A DNA stretch of 64,000 nt, taken from NCBI GenBank assembly GCA_903813345.2, contig CAIIXF020000007.1:35616538-35680537 (forward strand), given 5' to 3'. Within the stretch, counting starts at the first letter, position 1. Every line of letters begins with the position of its first letter. Below, piece by piece: positions 25,301 through 36,000 of the stretch. Below the pieces are notes generated by a model. The model did no database searches, was not told the origin of the DNA, and saw nothing but the letters and a program-made list of their open reading frames with translations. The DNA comes from Owenia fusiformis. Its lineage: Eukaryota > Annelida > Polychaeta > Sabellida > Oweniidae. The position numbers and the translations under genes were made by a program.

Positions 25301-28300
25301 TTATCTCACCCTTAAGGATTGCTATTGTGTGATACATTTGCTTGTTGACTGACAGCCATCCCGAAATCCATGTCTATTATGAAACCCCTTTATTTTACAG
25401 GAGTTGCCAATATGGTTACTGGACCTAGGCCAAATTATTTCCAGATTGCCAAAACCCGGTGGCAAACCTACAGACCGGCAATCATGTCTATGATTTATGC
25501 AAACAAGTAAGCCAGCTGCTGTCCATTCTTTAGGGCCCAGGGGCGGATCCAGGAACCAACAAGGGGGGGGGGCCCAAATTTCAGGTCACAGAAAAAAAAC
25601 GTCCGCGCTTGCGCGGAAAAAAATTTTGGGCCCCTAAAATCCAAAAGTGGGCCCAAATTTTGAAATTTTGAGGCCCATTTTCTTCAAAATTTGGCCTGAA
25701 ATTAACAAATAAGGCCTTAAAAGGCCCAGTAATGACCAAAGAGGCCCACTTTTTGGGGCCTGAAGGCCTTGTTTGGCCCAAAAAATCTTTTGGGCCCAAT
25801 TTTTTTTTTCTGGGCCCATCCAAGGGGGGGGGGGCCCGGGCCCCTGGGCCCCCCCCCCCTAATCCGCCAGTGGGGCCCACTTACAATCTTAGTTAGAATA
25901 TGTAGAATACCCTGTGAAGTTATTCCTTTTAATACAATAAAGCAATTGAATCAGAAGTAATATCTTTTTTATAGAATGCTGACATATTGCTTTAGTTTTC
26001 ACCCGCTATGGCTCAGTGGCAGAGTCAAGGTTACCACTATTGCTTAGCCCCTGGTTCGACTCCCCGTTCAGACAAGTTTGTTTGTGCGTTATATAATTCT
26101 TGATGTTTGACTGAATGGTCCAGGACTCTAAGAGGCTGTGGTTTACCATATTCTATGGCCACTGAGTGTGGCCATACAATATACTGTAAATAAGATGTAC
26201 TCTTTGTTGTTTTAAATTTGCCTTTAAATTGCCGAGCCGTCTTATTTTTATTGATGCAAACATAATAAACTCACCTTCATTGATCTTTACACGCAGTCCT
26301 ATTTCATAAATTGGTCTACTTCGCAGGATATTTATTCACAAAATAAAACTGAAGGAAATTTTTAGAACAAGCGGCCACCTTGACTAAATCGCTATAGCGG
26401 AAAAAGGGCGTGCTTTCAAAATGGAGAACGAGACGACGTCTATTTTAAATGAAAACGTTCAATATCTCTGTCATCAACAAGATAAGCCATTACCCATTCA
26501 ATTCATGAAATATTTTAAAAATCGTGAGTGTATTCTTATGGCCTAGTCACATAGCCCGGCCGATGTCCGGCCTCGGTAGAGCTCGGTGGATTTTTTTGGT
26601 GCCACCGAGCTCTCCTCATCGGAAGCAGAGCTCGGTGACGTGAACGGACTCCGTCCGGACATCCAGGTACTATACTTTCCAAGGCTCTGTCCCACATCGG
26701 CCGGAGCTCGGTCGGAGCTCGGCCGGTGTCCGTTAAAAAAACCTCGTCCTCTGGTTGTCTCAGATGCACGGGACACCGACCGATACTCGGCCGTGCACCG
26801 GCCGACGTGTGTTCTGATTTGGTTACGATGGGGCTGCGATGAGGGAGCTCTGTGAGAGCCCGGTGAAATTTAACTCCGAAGTTAAAATTTCACCGAGCTG
26901 CCACCGATGCGGTTTTAAGCAACAAACGCCACGGATGTCCGGCCGGTGTCCGGCCGGTGTTCGGCCGAGTTCGGTGAAAATTGCATCGCTGGCTCATCGG
27001 AATCTCATCGGCCGGGCTATGTGACTAGGCCATTATTGGCTACGTTATCAAAATGGCCACAGTTGTTGTTCAAAAACATTTAGGTTATTCGTAGCTCTAT
27101 ATACGTTAATTCTTTGCTTGTAGAGTGGTTGCTGGCTACGACATGGGACGTCTTCCACAGGAATATATTAATGAAGCCATGGTTGATCTAATCGATCTAT
27201 ACAATGAAGGGAAAATCAAACCAAGAATAGATTCAGTTTGGTCTTATGAGCAGGTACAGCCTTTCAAGATACAGCAAGAATCAACAATTTTTATCTTTGG
27301 GTATATTCTTTCATGCCAGACACCTCTCTTCTTACATTTAAGAATATCATATTAGTAGTTTTAGAATTAAGTTAGTTAAGTTGCTCACATAATACCATCG
27401 TTAATGTGATGTTTTCTGATGTTTTCATTAGATCAGCATTTACACATACATGTACCTCACCGCTTAGACCAAACCCTGAGTTTTTCATATTTCCCAATTT
27501 TTCCTTCAATAAAAATACTAGTATAGTACGAGAGCTAGTAACTCGAGAGTTCTAATGAGTTGTTCAAGAGAGATATAGTAGAGGTAATCACAAAGTTAGT
27601 TATAAAAGGTTTTTCATTATAAGAGATATATAAATGCTAAAGAGCTGTATAACAGAGGAATATAAGACCTAATCACTAGAGAAAGAGCTGTTCAATAGAG
27701 GGATATAAAAGCTAATCACTACAGAAAGAGCTGTTCAATAGAGGGATATTAGAGCTAATAACTAGAGAAAGAGCTGTTCAATAGAGGGATAGAAAAACTA
27801 ATCACTAGAGAAAGAGCTGTTCAATAGAGGGATATTAGAGCTAATCACTAGAGAGAGCTGTTCAATAGAGGGGTATTAAAGCTAATCACTAGAGAGAGCT
27901 GTTCAATAGAGGGGTATTAAAGCTAATCACTAGAGAAAGAGCTGTTCAATAGAGGGATATAAAAGCTAATCACTAGAGAAAGAGCTGTTCAATAGAGGGA
28001 TATTAAAGCTAATCACTACAGAAAGAGCTGTTCAATAGAGGGATATAAAAGCTAATAACTAGAGAAAGAGCTGTTCAATAGAGGGATGTTAAAGCTAATC
28101 ACTACAGAAAGAGCTGTTCAATAGAGGGATATAAAAGCTAATAACTAGAGAAAGAGCTGTTTAATGGAGGGGTATTAAAGCTAATCACTACAGAAAGAGC
28201 TGTTCAATAGAGGGATATTAGAGCTAATAACTAGAGAAAGAGCTGTTCAATAGAGGGGTATTAAAGCTAATCACTAGAGAAAGAGCTGTTCAATAGAGGG

Positions 28301-29912
28301 GTATTAAAGCTAATCACTAGAGAAAGAGCTGTTCAATAGAGGGATATAAAAGCTAATCACTAGAGAAAGAGCTGTTCAATAGAGGGATATTAAAGCTAAT
28401 CACTACAGAAAGAGCTGTTCAATAGAGGGATATAAAAGCTAATAACTAGAGAAAGAGCTGTTCAATAGAGGGATGTTAAAGCTAATCACTACAGAAAGAG
28501 CTGTTCAATAGAGGGATATAAAAGCTAATAACTAGAGAAAGAGCTGTTTAATGGAGGGGTATTAAAGCTAATCACTACAGAAAGAGCTGTTCAATAGAGG
28601 GATATTAGAGCTAATAACTAGAGAAAGAGCTGTTCAATAGAGGGATATGAGGGCTAGTAACTAGAGAAAGAGCTGTTCAATAGAGGGATATTAGAGCTAA
28701 TCACTAGAGAAAGAGCTGTTCAATAGAGGGATATTAGAGCTAATAACTAGAGAAAGAGCTGTTCAATAGAGGGATATTAGAGCTAATAACTAGAGAAAGA
28801 GCTGTTCAATAGAGGGATATTAGAGCTAATAACTAGAGAAAGAGCTGTTCAATAGAGGGATATGAGAGCTAATAACTAGAGAAAGAGCTGTTCAATAGAG
28901 GGATATTAGAGCTAATCACTAGAGAAAGAGCTGTTCAATAGAGGGATATGAGAGCTAATAACTAGAGAAAGAGCTGTTCAATAGAGGGATATTAGAGCTA
29001 ATAACTAGAGAAAGAGCTGTTCAATAGAGGGATATGAGAGCTAATAACTAGAGAAAGACCTGTTCAATAGAGGGATATTAGAGCTAATCACTAGAGAAAG
29101 AGCTGTTCAATAGAGGGATATTAGAGCTAATCACTAGAGAAAGAGCTGTTCAATAGAGGGATATGAGAGCTAATAACTAGAGAAAGAGCTGTTCAATAGA
29201 GGGATATTAGAGCTAATCACTAGAGAAAGAGCTGTTCAATAGAGGGATATTAGAGCTAATAACTAGAGAAAGAGCTGTTCTATAGAGTGATGGAGCTAAG
29301 GCCATAAGAAGTAGATTCTCTGTTTTGCGTCCTGGCATAATCCAAATCATGCAAGGGTACTAGGAAAACAAACACAAACTCAAGAAAATCACAAACTTGC
29401 TGAGAAACGTATACATTTTATGGGCATAAAAGGGATGGCATACCAATTTGCAGTGATTACAAACACATATCTATACATTTTATACAACATATTGAAACAT
29501 AGCTATTATTCAAGAAAATACATAATGTATGCCAAACTAATTAATAACACTGTCAATTTTGACGCACGTCAAATTATCCGCCATTTCGTCTGATTCTAAT
29601 AGAACAAGATGCGATGGTACTTTCAGACCCTTGTGATTGCTATTTGGATGTGTTTGTTTTTTCTGATTTTTTCAAAATCGTAAAAGCAAGGGGACGCAAA
29701 ACAAAGTATCTACTTCTTGTGGCCTTATCATTAGAGAGTTATAAAGAGGTGTTCAGCGTTATGAAAACCTACTTCGATGTAAATGTACATACATAGTACT
29801 TGTTCCTTGTTTTCAGATTGCTGATGCAATGGCACAGATGCATGACAGGAAGAATATTGGCAAAGTTATCCTAACACCTTATGATGCAAACAGTATCGTA
29901 CCAAAGACATAA
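16392..29912 (+). CDS. VAT1: VAT1-like zinc-free quinone oxidoreductase, copy A
   Basis: Role (family knowledge): synaptic vesicle membrane protein VAT-1 homologue, an MDR-superfamily NADPH-binding oxidoreductase lacking the catalytic zinc of alcohol dehydrogenases. Exons: 16392-16646, 21093-21300, 21946-22116, 22447-22536, 25401-25506, 27124-27253, 29817-29912; 1056 nt, 351 aa, all donors GT and acceptors AG with phases closing. The N-terminal GroES-like half has NSINFAELMARQGLYDG and GLEGAG. The nucleotide-binding loop AAGGVG is at about residues 153-158. The C-terminal part has GKIKPRIDSVWSYEQ and NIGKVILTPYD. It is tandem with copy B at 33.0 kb. Compared with B it has Ser for Pro in the VDIILD-P-L motif and Arg-Trp for Trp-Trp in exon 5, hinting at relaxed constraint, but no stop or frameshift is seen. 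Introns are swollen by at least eight repeats. Confidence 0.93.
16759..17372. mobile_element. TTAA-flanked foldback MITE in VAT1-A intron 1
   Basis: TTAAAGGAATATTCCTTGCC at left and GGCAAGGAATATTTCTTTAA at right. The arms match imperfectly for about 250 bp (GGAAGTGATGTCATC ... GATGACATCACTTCC). TTAA at both edges resembles piggyBac-type target sites. No ORF. Confidence 0.75.
17373..20262. other. Intron 1 body, VAT1 copy A
   Basis: No exon-like sequence was recognised. A weak inverted pair (TTTAAAGAGATC near 19,060; GATCTCTTTAAG near 19,565) may bound an old element. CAAGGGTGTATTGACTTACA at about 19,622 is shared with 60.17 kb. Confidence 0.4.
20263..21059. mobile_element. CTATCACACCAAACTAG TIR element, ~0.8 kb
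   Basis: Left end GTAACCC..CTATCACACCAAACTAG and right end CTAGTTTGGTGTGATAG..GGTTAC are inverted. A second left-end-like copy (CTATCACACCAAGCAAG) starts at 20,652 and is followed by the same sub-motifs (ACTGTGTGCGAACGGA, CAAACTTCAT-like), so it looks like a partial dimer or nested copy. The element ends about 35 bp before exon 2 of VAT1 copy A. The 109-codon minus-strand ORF inside has no recognised motif. Confidence 0.7.
21305..21625. repeat. GTACAGTACT minisatellite in VAT1-A intron 2
   Basis: About ten degenerate units of 28-34 bp with the consensus ATGCATTCAGTCTTATGTACAG. They begin just after the exon 2 donor. A related array sits at the same place in copy B (34,085-34,590), so the repeat predates the gene duplication. 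Confidence 0.75.
22569..24087. mobile_element. CACGCCTAACCATCGC foldback element, 1.5 kb
   Basis: Left end CACGCCTAACCATCGCG and right end GCGATGGTTAGGCGTG are inverted. The arms match for about 450 bp (GTATGGATTATTTT... / ...AATAATCCATACTCT). GTACGGTGACG occurs many times near the termini and inside, in both orientations. A 5-bp direct repeat TAAAG flanks the element (22564-22568, 24088-24092). No transposase is visible; ORFs on the minus strand are arm shadows. Confidence 0.75.
24204..25257 (-). pseudogene. Decayed mariner transposon
   Basis: TIRs CAGGGTGATCATTAAGTTCT (left) and the mirror of CAGGCTGATCACTAAGTTCT (right) are bounded by TA (24202-24203, 25258-25259). On the minus strand the frame at 24734-24937 retains a transposase C-terminal piece: LEELGFTQVVTAPYSPYNIH resembles the mariner ...LGW..L.HPPYSPDLAP block. 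The frame then reaches a stop directly after this piece, and no other catalytic block was found. At about 1.05 kb it is shorter than a full mariner (~1.3 kb). It lies in intron 4 of VAT1 copy A. Confidence 0.75.
25543..25876. mobile_element. GGGGCGGATCCAGGA-type MITE, ~330 bp
   Basis: CAGGGGCGGATCCAGGA at left and an inverted counterpart CTAATCCGCCAGTG at right, with long G and C tracts just inside each end. The body is rich in GGCCC/GGGCC. Proline/glycine-rich ORFs on both strands here are compositional artefacts. Confidence 0.7.
26001..26215 (+). repeat. tRNA-derived SINE
   Basis: A-box-like TGGCTCAGTGG at 26009-26019 and B box GGTTCGACTCC at 26053-26063, the expected spacing for a tRNA-derived pol III promoter. 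The acceptor ends do not pair and a non-tRNA tail follows (to GTAAATAAGATGTACTC near 26,200). It lies in intron 5 of VAT1 copy A. Confidence 0.65.
26541..27030. mobile_element. GC-rich TIR element with CGGCCGG repeats
   Basis: GCCTAGTCACATAGCCCGGC at left and its exact mirror GCCGGGCTATGTGACTAGGC at right. The interior is strikingly GC-rich against an AT-rich background and repeats GGCCGGTGTCCG, GAGCTCGGTG and CACCGAGCTC in both orientations. Overlapping Arg/Pro-rich ORFs are by-products. It lies about 95 bp upstream of VAT1-A exon 6. Confidence 0.75.
27630..29290. repeat. 43-bp minisatellite, ~38 copies, VAT1-A intron 6
   Basis: Consensus pieces are AAAGAGCTGTTCAATAGAGG, GATATTAGAG and CTAATCACTAGAG. 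Units vary at a few positions (ATATTA/ATATAA/ATATGA; AATCAC/AATAAC; CTAGAG/CTACAG). A multi-unit block at about 27,920-28,190 recurs at about 28,290-28,560, indicating higher-order duplication. Copy B lacks this array. Confidence 0.9.
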
Positions 29913-30313
29913 ATATGTAGTTTACTTAAACGGTTGTTTTGGCCCATCCTGCAAAATATTATTGGATCGGGAATCATTTTAACATTATGAAGAAGTAAAT
30001 CAGTAAAGAGGGGTATTTCAGAAGTGATCACTCTTTGTTTTATATTTTGTATCGTAAAATTGAAATTGTAAAACGAGTTCTTTAATTTTGAAAATTGCTT
30101 TTTTATTTTATAAAACTGCTTTGCCATGTGTGAAAGGGAATTAAGCAAGACTTTAATCTCAGCCTTCAACGAGTGATATATCATATATCTATGTACTAAA
30201 ATATATTTAGTAATAACGGAATTATACACATAGGGTTCAAAACAAAAGATTACCTATGTTCTTAACTATTTTTAAATTTTTATTTTATTTATTTCTTATT
30301 TCCTTCATATAAC

Positions 30314-30319
30314 AATAAA
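30314..30319 (+). terminator. Candidate poly(A) signal, VAT1 copy A
   Basis: AATAAA about 400 bp beyond the stop at 29910-29912. It is the clearest canonical signal in the 3' flank. Confidence 0.4.
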
Positions 30320-30482
30320 TCAATATAAAATTACTTACAGTGGACACCTAAAATAGGTGTATATACTGCTTTAAACATAAATTGAATATAATAATAGCGC
30401 AAATAAATAAATAAGTATAGATAAGAGCACATCAATAGTTGTCGGGTTCATTACTATAAACTTTTAAACAAGATCCCAAAAA

Positions 30483-30811
30483 TTCATATTGGATTGCAAC
30501 TCGGCATGTGTAATGGGTACCTGGGACTAAGAACTTAAAAACATTAATGAAGTTTGTTTGTATTCTGGTTTGATTCATAGTGGATTGCAACTCGGCATGT
30601 TTAATAAGTACATGGGACTAAGAACTTAAAAACATTAATGAAGTTTGTTTGTATTCTGGTTTGATTCATAGTGGATTGCAACTCGGCATGTGTAATGGGT
30701 ACCTGGGACTAAGAACTTAAAACATTACTAATGAAGTTTGAGACTTGAAGTTTGTTTGAAGTATTCTGTATTTGATTCATAATGGATTGCAACATTACTA
30801 ATGAAGTTAAA
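30483..30811. repeat. ~91-bp tandem repeat, 3.5 copies
   Basis: TGGATTGCAACTCGGCATGT begins copies near 30,490, 30,580 and 30,671, with a truncated copy at 30,782. Spacing is 91, 91 and 111 bp. Located just 3' of VAT1 copy A. Confidence 0.8.
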
Positions 30812-32073
30812 AAACTTCGAAAAAACTAAAAAGTTCTGGTTCCTATAAAACCTTATTTAATCACCAGTAGCCTGTAATATCAACACAATCATTTAAAAAT
30901 AACCGTTACAATATCAATTTTGCCGATCTTGTCGAGTCATTACTCACGCACTCGTAATAATGGACGACTACTGTACATACGGTGACCATGCCTATAGAGC
31001 CCTATAGCCACCGGGTGTTCTGCATGAGAAACATGTAATAGGGGTTTGATCCAGTGTGGCCGTTCTAAGGTATGGGATTTCTTTTTTCACTGGGGTAACC
31101 ATAGGCAAGTCCCTTTATGTTGAAATACACCGAGACGACTTTCAGACCTGTCAGCCCGTGACCGCGTTGACATCGCTCTTCTTTACCTGAGTTGTGCAGG
31201 CTTGTTGCTTTGCACTGGCATTCCGACATAAAAAATTTACCATAGACCCATGGCCATTAGCCTATATTGCTAAAGTCAAGAAGTCTAGGCGTTGTATATA
31301 TTTTGTTAATGTTAAACTTATAAATGAACTATTCATTTCTAAAAAGATATCGCTTACATATGGTGAATATTTAGGTCAAATCGCGTTAATCGGAAACACA
31401 ATTTCCGACTGGGACAGTCCTGCGCGCCAAAGATTGTTCAAGCAGTGTTTCTACAGGATGGGAGAATAATCCACGCCTTACTCACTTCGAGAGCCATGTT
31501 AGGTTTTGAAATATCAAAATCCACATAATGTAGCTTTCGCAGGAAGTAATCCACACCTCCTTCTAATTGAAAGCCCATGCCTCAATACATTCCTTGGTAT
31601 TAGAATTCCACCAATTCTTCTTGTCCCAAATCATAACTGCATATTGACACGGAGACATATGTCTCTGATTGACGATGATGATGATCTTTCATTTTGTTTT
31701 CAGAAAATCTCAACCAGACCATGACCAGACTAATACAAAACAGCACATTTAGGCTATTCAAAAATAAATCGAACCGTTTGTTATTGTAAGTTGATCACGT
31801 TCGTTTTTATTGTGAATTTTACGTTCGGACTTTCATCGTACTAATTATAAAATGAAAAATTAAATACAAGTACATGTAAGTATCTCTATTTACAACATTG
31901 TACGGCATGTATATGTGTGGTTCTCTCTGCCTATCTGTTAGCGAGGATTCACTGCATCGATTCATATGCAAATTTGGTATACATTGTAATTGTATGTACC
32001 ATGGGCTTTCAGGCCTAGGGATTTTTTTATAAATCATAATGTTAGCCCACTGTGTACAGTAGGCTACATCTAA
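30812..32073. other. Spacer between the two VAT1 genes
   Basis: No gene was recognised; ORFs at 31,194-31,469 and 31,506-31,724 have no family motif. Around 31,795-31,900 the text (CGTTCGTTTTTATTG, TTTCATCGTACTA) resembles 12,450-12,530 upstream of copy A, suggesting the duplicated unit includes 5' flank. Confidence 0.45.
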
Positions 32074-32465
32074 AGTCCATTTCACTGCTTCATTTCGTCA
32101 GTAGAACGGCAAAAATAAGAAATTGGGAGACCATTGTGCAATAAAATATGGAAAAGTATATTCATAATGTACATGAATGACATTTGTATATTTCATCAGA
32201 TTTTTTAGTTTTTTGTGCAATAAGCCTGTGCCGTCTTGTAATTTGAAGAATTTCAGCCATGTTAATCTTATTGAAAATAACATGGCAGAGAAACATCCAA
32301 ATATAAGAGGCCACACACTTTATAAGCCAAACTAGAAGCAATCCAAGATATACAAATATCATTCATGTACATTATGAATATACTTTTCCATATATTATTG
32401 CACAATGGTCTCCCAATTTCTTATTTTTGCCGTTCTACTGACGAAATGAAGCAGTGAAATGGACT
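32074..32465. mobile_element. MITE with ~110-bp TIRs upstream of VAT1-B
   Basis: AGTCCATTTCACTGCTTCAT at left is mirrored by ATGAAGCAGTGAAATGGACT at right, and the match continues through GAGACCATTGTGCAATA and the ATTCATAATGTACATGAATG segment. The loop is about 150 bp. No coding capacity. It lies about 570 bp upstream of the copy B start codon. Confidence 0.8.
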
Positions 32466-33039
32466 CTACATGTATGAATGAACTTTGGTCAGAGATTGCA
32501 TGAGAATTAGATTACTTCAACTAAAGTGGTGTGTTTTTAACATAGATCTCTTTTTACCCACATCACTCAATTCATTATCAATTTAGAATGTCTCCAGTGC
32601 AACGCAACAAGCCTGTACTGCAAAGCCCATGCTTCAACTAGCTTTATTTCCATTCTACAATATGCTGTGTTACTTTTTATTGCATTTAATTGCATCTTAC
32701 TACTTAGTTGAAGTGTTATTTTTCTGAACGAATGCTTCTTCAAATTGATAGTGCTCGCAGGTGTGATGTCAATAAGATTGCATCGAATACTCGGCTCAAT
32801 TTTTTTTATACATGTTCTATGGTCTCTGGTGTATCTTACATGTCCATCTGGTTTAAATGGGTTTATTAGCCTTTTAGAGATTGATAGACACAGACAAAAG
32901 AGGCAATACATACTGTAATGCATTGACCTTTCACTTTCAATTTTCAGGTTATCCCACATGCACACATGCAAAATTATCTAATCTAACCAGGTCAAGCATT
33001 GAATATTCCAATATCGAAGGTGAGAAAGCACAACTGAAA

Positions 33040-36000
33040 ATGGAAAAATCAACATCAAAGACGATTGTTTTAACTGGTTATGGTGGTTATGATAAGCTCA
33101 GGATTGAAGAGTGGCCGATTATGAAACCTGGAAAGGATGAGGTCCTAGTGAACATGAGAACGAATTCTATTAATTTTGCTGAATTAATGGCTCGACAGGG
33201 TCTATATGATGGTTCCCCAAAACTTCCTGGTGTCCTTGGAATGGAAGGTGCAGGAATCGTCACTCAGCTTGGTGAAGATGTCACCAACTTAAAAGTAAGT
33301 GACCGTATTATTGCTTCATGATAATCATTTACCTCTTGAATACCCAGAATGATGGATATATCTGTCACAAATAAAATCCATTTGGAACCCAGAGCGACAG
33401 ATTTATCTGTCAACTTTGGCATTTTTTATCCAATCTTCCAAAAATGATGTTTTAGAATGTATGTAATCGGTCTATGTTTACTATTCTTATGAAATCAAAT
33501 ATCAAACATTGTGTTTTTAGATGTAAATATCCAGCAGAAAATGAAAAATGCTCTGGTTTCAAACCCTTTTTAGAGCTGGTATTCAAGAGGTTAAATAAAA
33601 TATGATTGGATCTAATTGTAGATACATTTTCAGCTATTTTTCCGATTTAAAGTGGAAATTATGTTTTTGGGAGAGAACATTTGTTAATGTTTAAGAGAAC
33701 ATCGTCGCATATTATTTGAAACAAGTACTAAGAAACAAGAATGCTTATGAAGTCATTATTCACATTGATGGCAAATGGCAAAATTTCATATTTTTACACT
33801 GGTCAAAACCTTGGATTAATGTATCTAATATCCTATAATAATGCTACATGTACCATTTGTGTTACGATTTCAGGTTGGAGACCGAGTTATTTGTATAAAA
33901 ATGTTTGGCTTATGGAAAGAGTTTGCAACAGTTCCAGCAGAGCAATGTTTTCCCATGCCTGATGCAATGACCTTTGAGGAGGGGGTAGCACTCCCTGTGA
34001 ACTATGTGACAGCGTATCACATGTTGTTTGATATAGGAAATCTAAGGAAGGGAAAGAAAGTAGTTATTCATATGGCTGCAGGTACAGTAAAATGTACTTC
34101 ATGTATTCAATCTAATGTACCATACTTTATGAATGCTTACCACATGCATTCAGACTTATATATAGTACTTCATGCATGCAATCTAATGGACAGTACTTTA
34201 TGGATTAGATACAATTTACAACTTACCGCATGCATTCAGACTTATGTACAGTACTTGATGCTTTCAATCTGATTGCACTCAATCTAATATACAGTAGTCC
34301 GTGCATTCAATCTGAAGTACAGTACTTCATTCATTTCATCAGATGTGCAGTACTTTATGCATTCAATCTAATGTACAGTAGTCCATGCATTCAATCTGAA
34401 GTACAGTTCTTCATGCATTCAGTCAAATGTACAGTACTTTATGCATTCAATCAAATGTACAGTACTTCATGCATTCATGCATTCAATCAGATGTACAGTA
34501 CTTTATGCACTCAATTTGATGTACAGTTTTTCATGCATTCGGACTTGGGTACAGTACTTCATGTATCCAGTCTAATGTACTCCATAAGTACTACATGAAT
34601 TGAATATAGCATACAAAAACAACATACTTAGACAACTTCATGCCTCTAGTTAATGTAAAGCACTTGAAAAATGAACATGTATTTAGCCAAACATACTGTA
34701 TTATGACACCGTTATCACTATAGAAAATGGGGTAAACATTTGAACAACTTTCAGGTGGGGTAGGAATAGCTGCCACACAGTTATGTAAAACAGTTCCCAA
34801 TGTCACAGTGTTTGGAACAGCGTCAGCTGTAAAGCATAAGATTATAAGGGAAGTTGGTGTTACACATCCCATTGACTACAGGACACAAGACTGGCAGACT
34901 GAGGTCACAAAAGTGGCGCCTGATGGTATGAAACATGAATTCTGCAAAAATTCTCATGAAAGCAATTGGTATTCACTGCTTCAGGAATTTCCAAAGAAAA
35001 TTTCATCTAATATATAGTGGTGCGTAAAATCATAATTTTGGCTGGCATAAACAGATGTATAGACATAGACTCATTAATATTACTCATGAAAGGTGCACAG
35101 GTTTAACACAATACAATGAAATATTTGCATAATCTTTTGCCATTGGTTTTCAGGTGTTGATATCATATTAGACCCCCTTCTTGGAAGTGACGCTACAAAG
35201 GCTTATGCAACACTCAAACCCCTTGGCAAAGTGATCCACTTTGGTAAGTCTTGATAAAAATAAAGGCAATTGAATGAACAATTTCACTGCAAGACTAATA
35301 AAGGTTTCCTGGAATACATTTTGTAACTAGACATTTCAGAACAACCACTCTTGCATACCTCATGAAGTTAAAACCTTCATCATTTTTACAGTAAAGACTG
35401 ATATTTTGTGGAATACCCAATATTCCATATATTTGACCAACAGAGAATATTTTACAGGAGCTGCCAATATGGTTAGTGGACCAGGAACAAATTATTTCCA
35501 GATTGCCAAAACATGGTGGCAAACCTACAGACCTGCAATCCTGTCTATGATGCCTGCAAACAAGTAAGCCAGTTCTTTCTTTTCTAATGACATTGTCGTA
35601 GCCAGGAAGAAAAAAGCGATGAGGCGAAAAATATTTCCAAACCTATACTTTATTTCTAATCAAAATACACTATATATATTTGGAAGCATTCAGTACATAT
35701 TTAATCATTCATGCATATTATTTGTAGTATAATTGAAAGTCCAAGTCCGCGTCTTACTGACCATAACTGATATTTTGTATATGGGCATTACTTATACATA
35801 TCGGAATTGTTTTAGGAGTGGTTCCAAAATTTGAGTAATATAAATCAGGGAGGCCATCGTAGGTCTAAGACTTCTATACATGTATTATATCTACTTGTAG
35901 GGTGGTTGCTGGCTACCACATGGGACAGCTGCCACAGGAGCCAATCAGGGAGGCCATCGTAGGTCTTAAGAGTTCTATACATATATTATATCTACTTACA

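Noticed and set aside
25581-25960. Gly/Pro-rich ORFs on both strands
   Set aside because: Compositional artefacts of the GGCCC-rich MITE.
26001-26075. tRNA gene
   Set aside because: A and B boxes are good but the acceptor ends do not pair and a SINE-like tail follows, so it is annotated as a tRNA-derived SINE.
27630-29290. Possible CRISPR-like array
   Set aside because: Units are contiguous 43-bp tandem copies without unique spacers, in an intron of a eukaryotic gene.
31194-31724. Two ORFs between the VAT1 genes as a small gene
   Set aside because: No family motif, no splice or start context, and no partner elsewhere in the window.
34230-34598. 122-codon Cys/His/Tyr-rich ORF in VAT1-B intron 2
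   Set aside because: Produced by the GTACAGTACT minisatellite; VAT1 splices across it.
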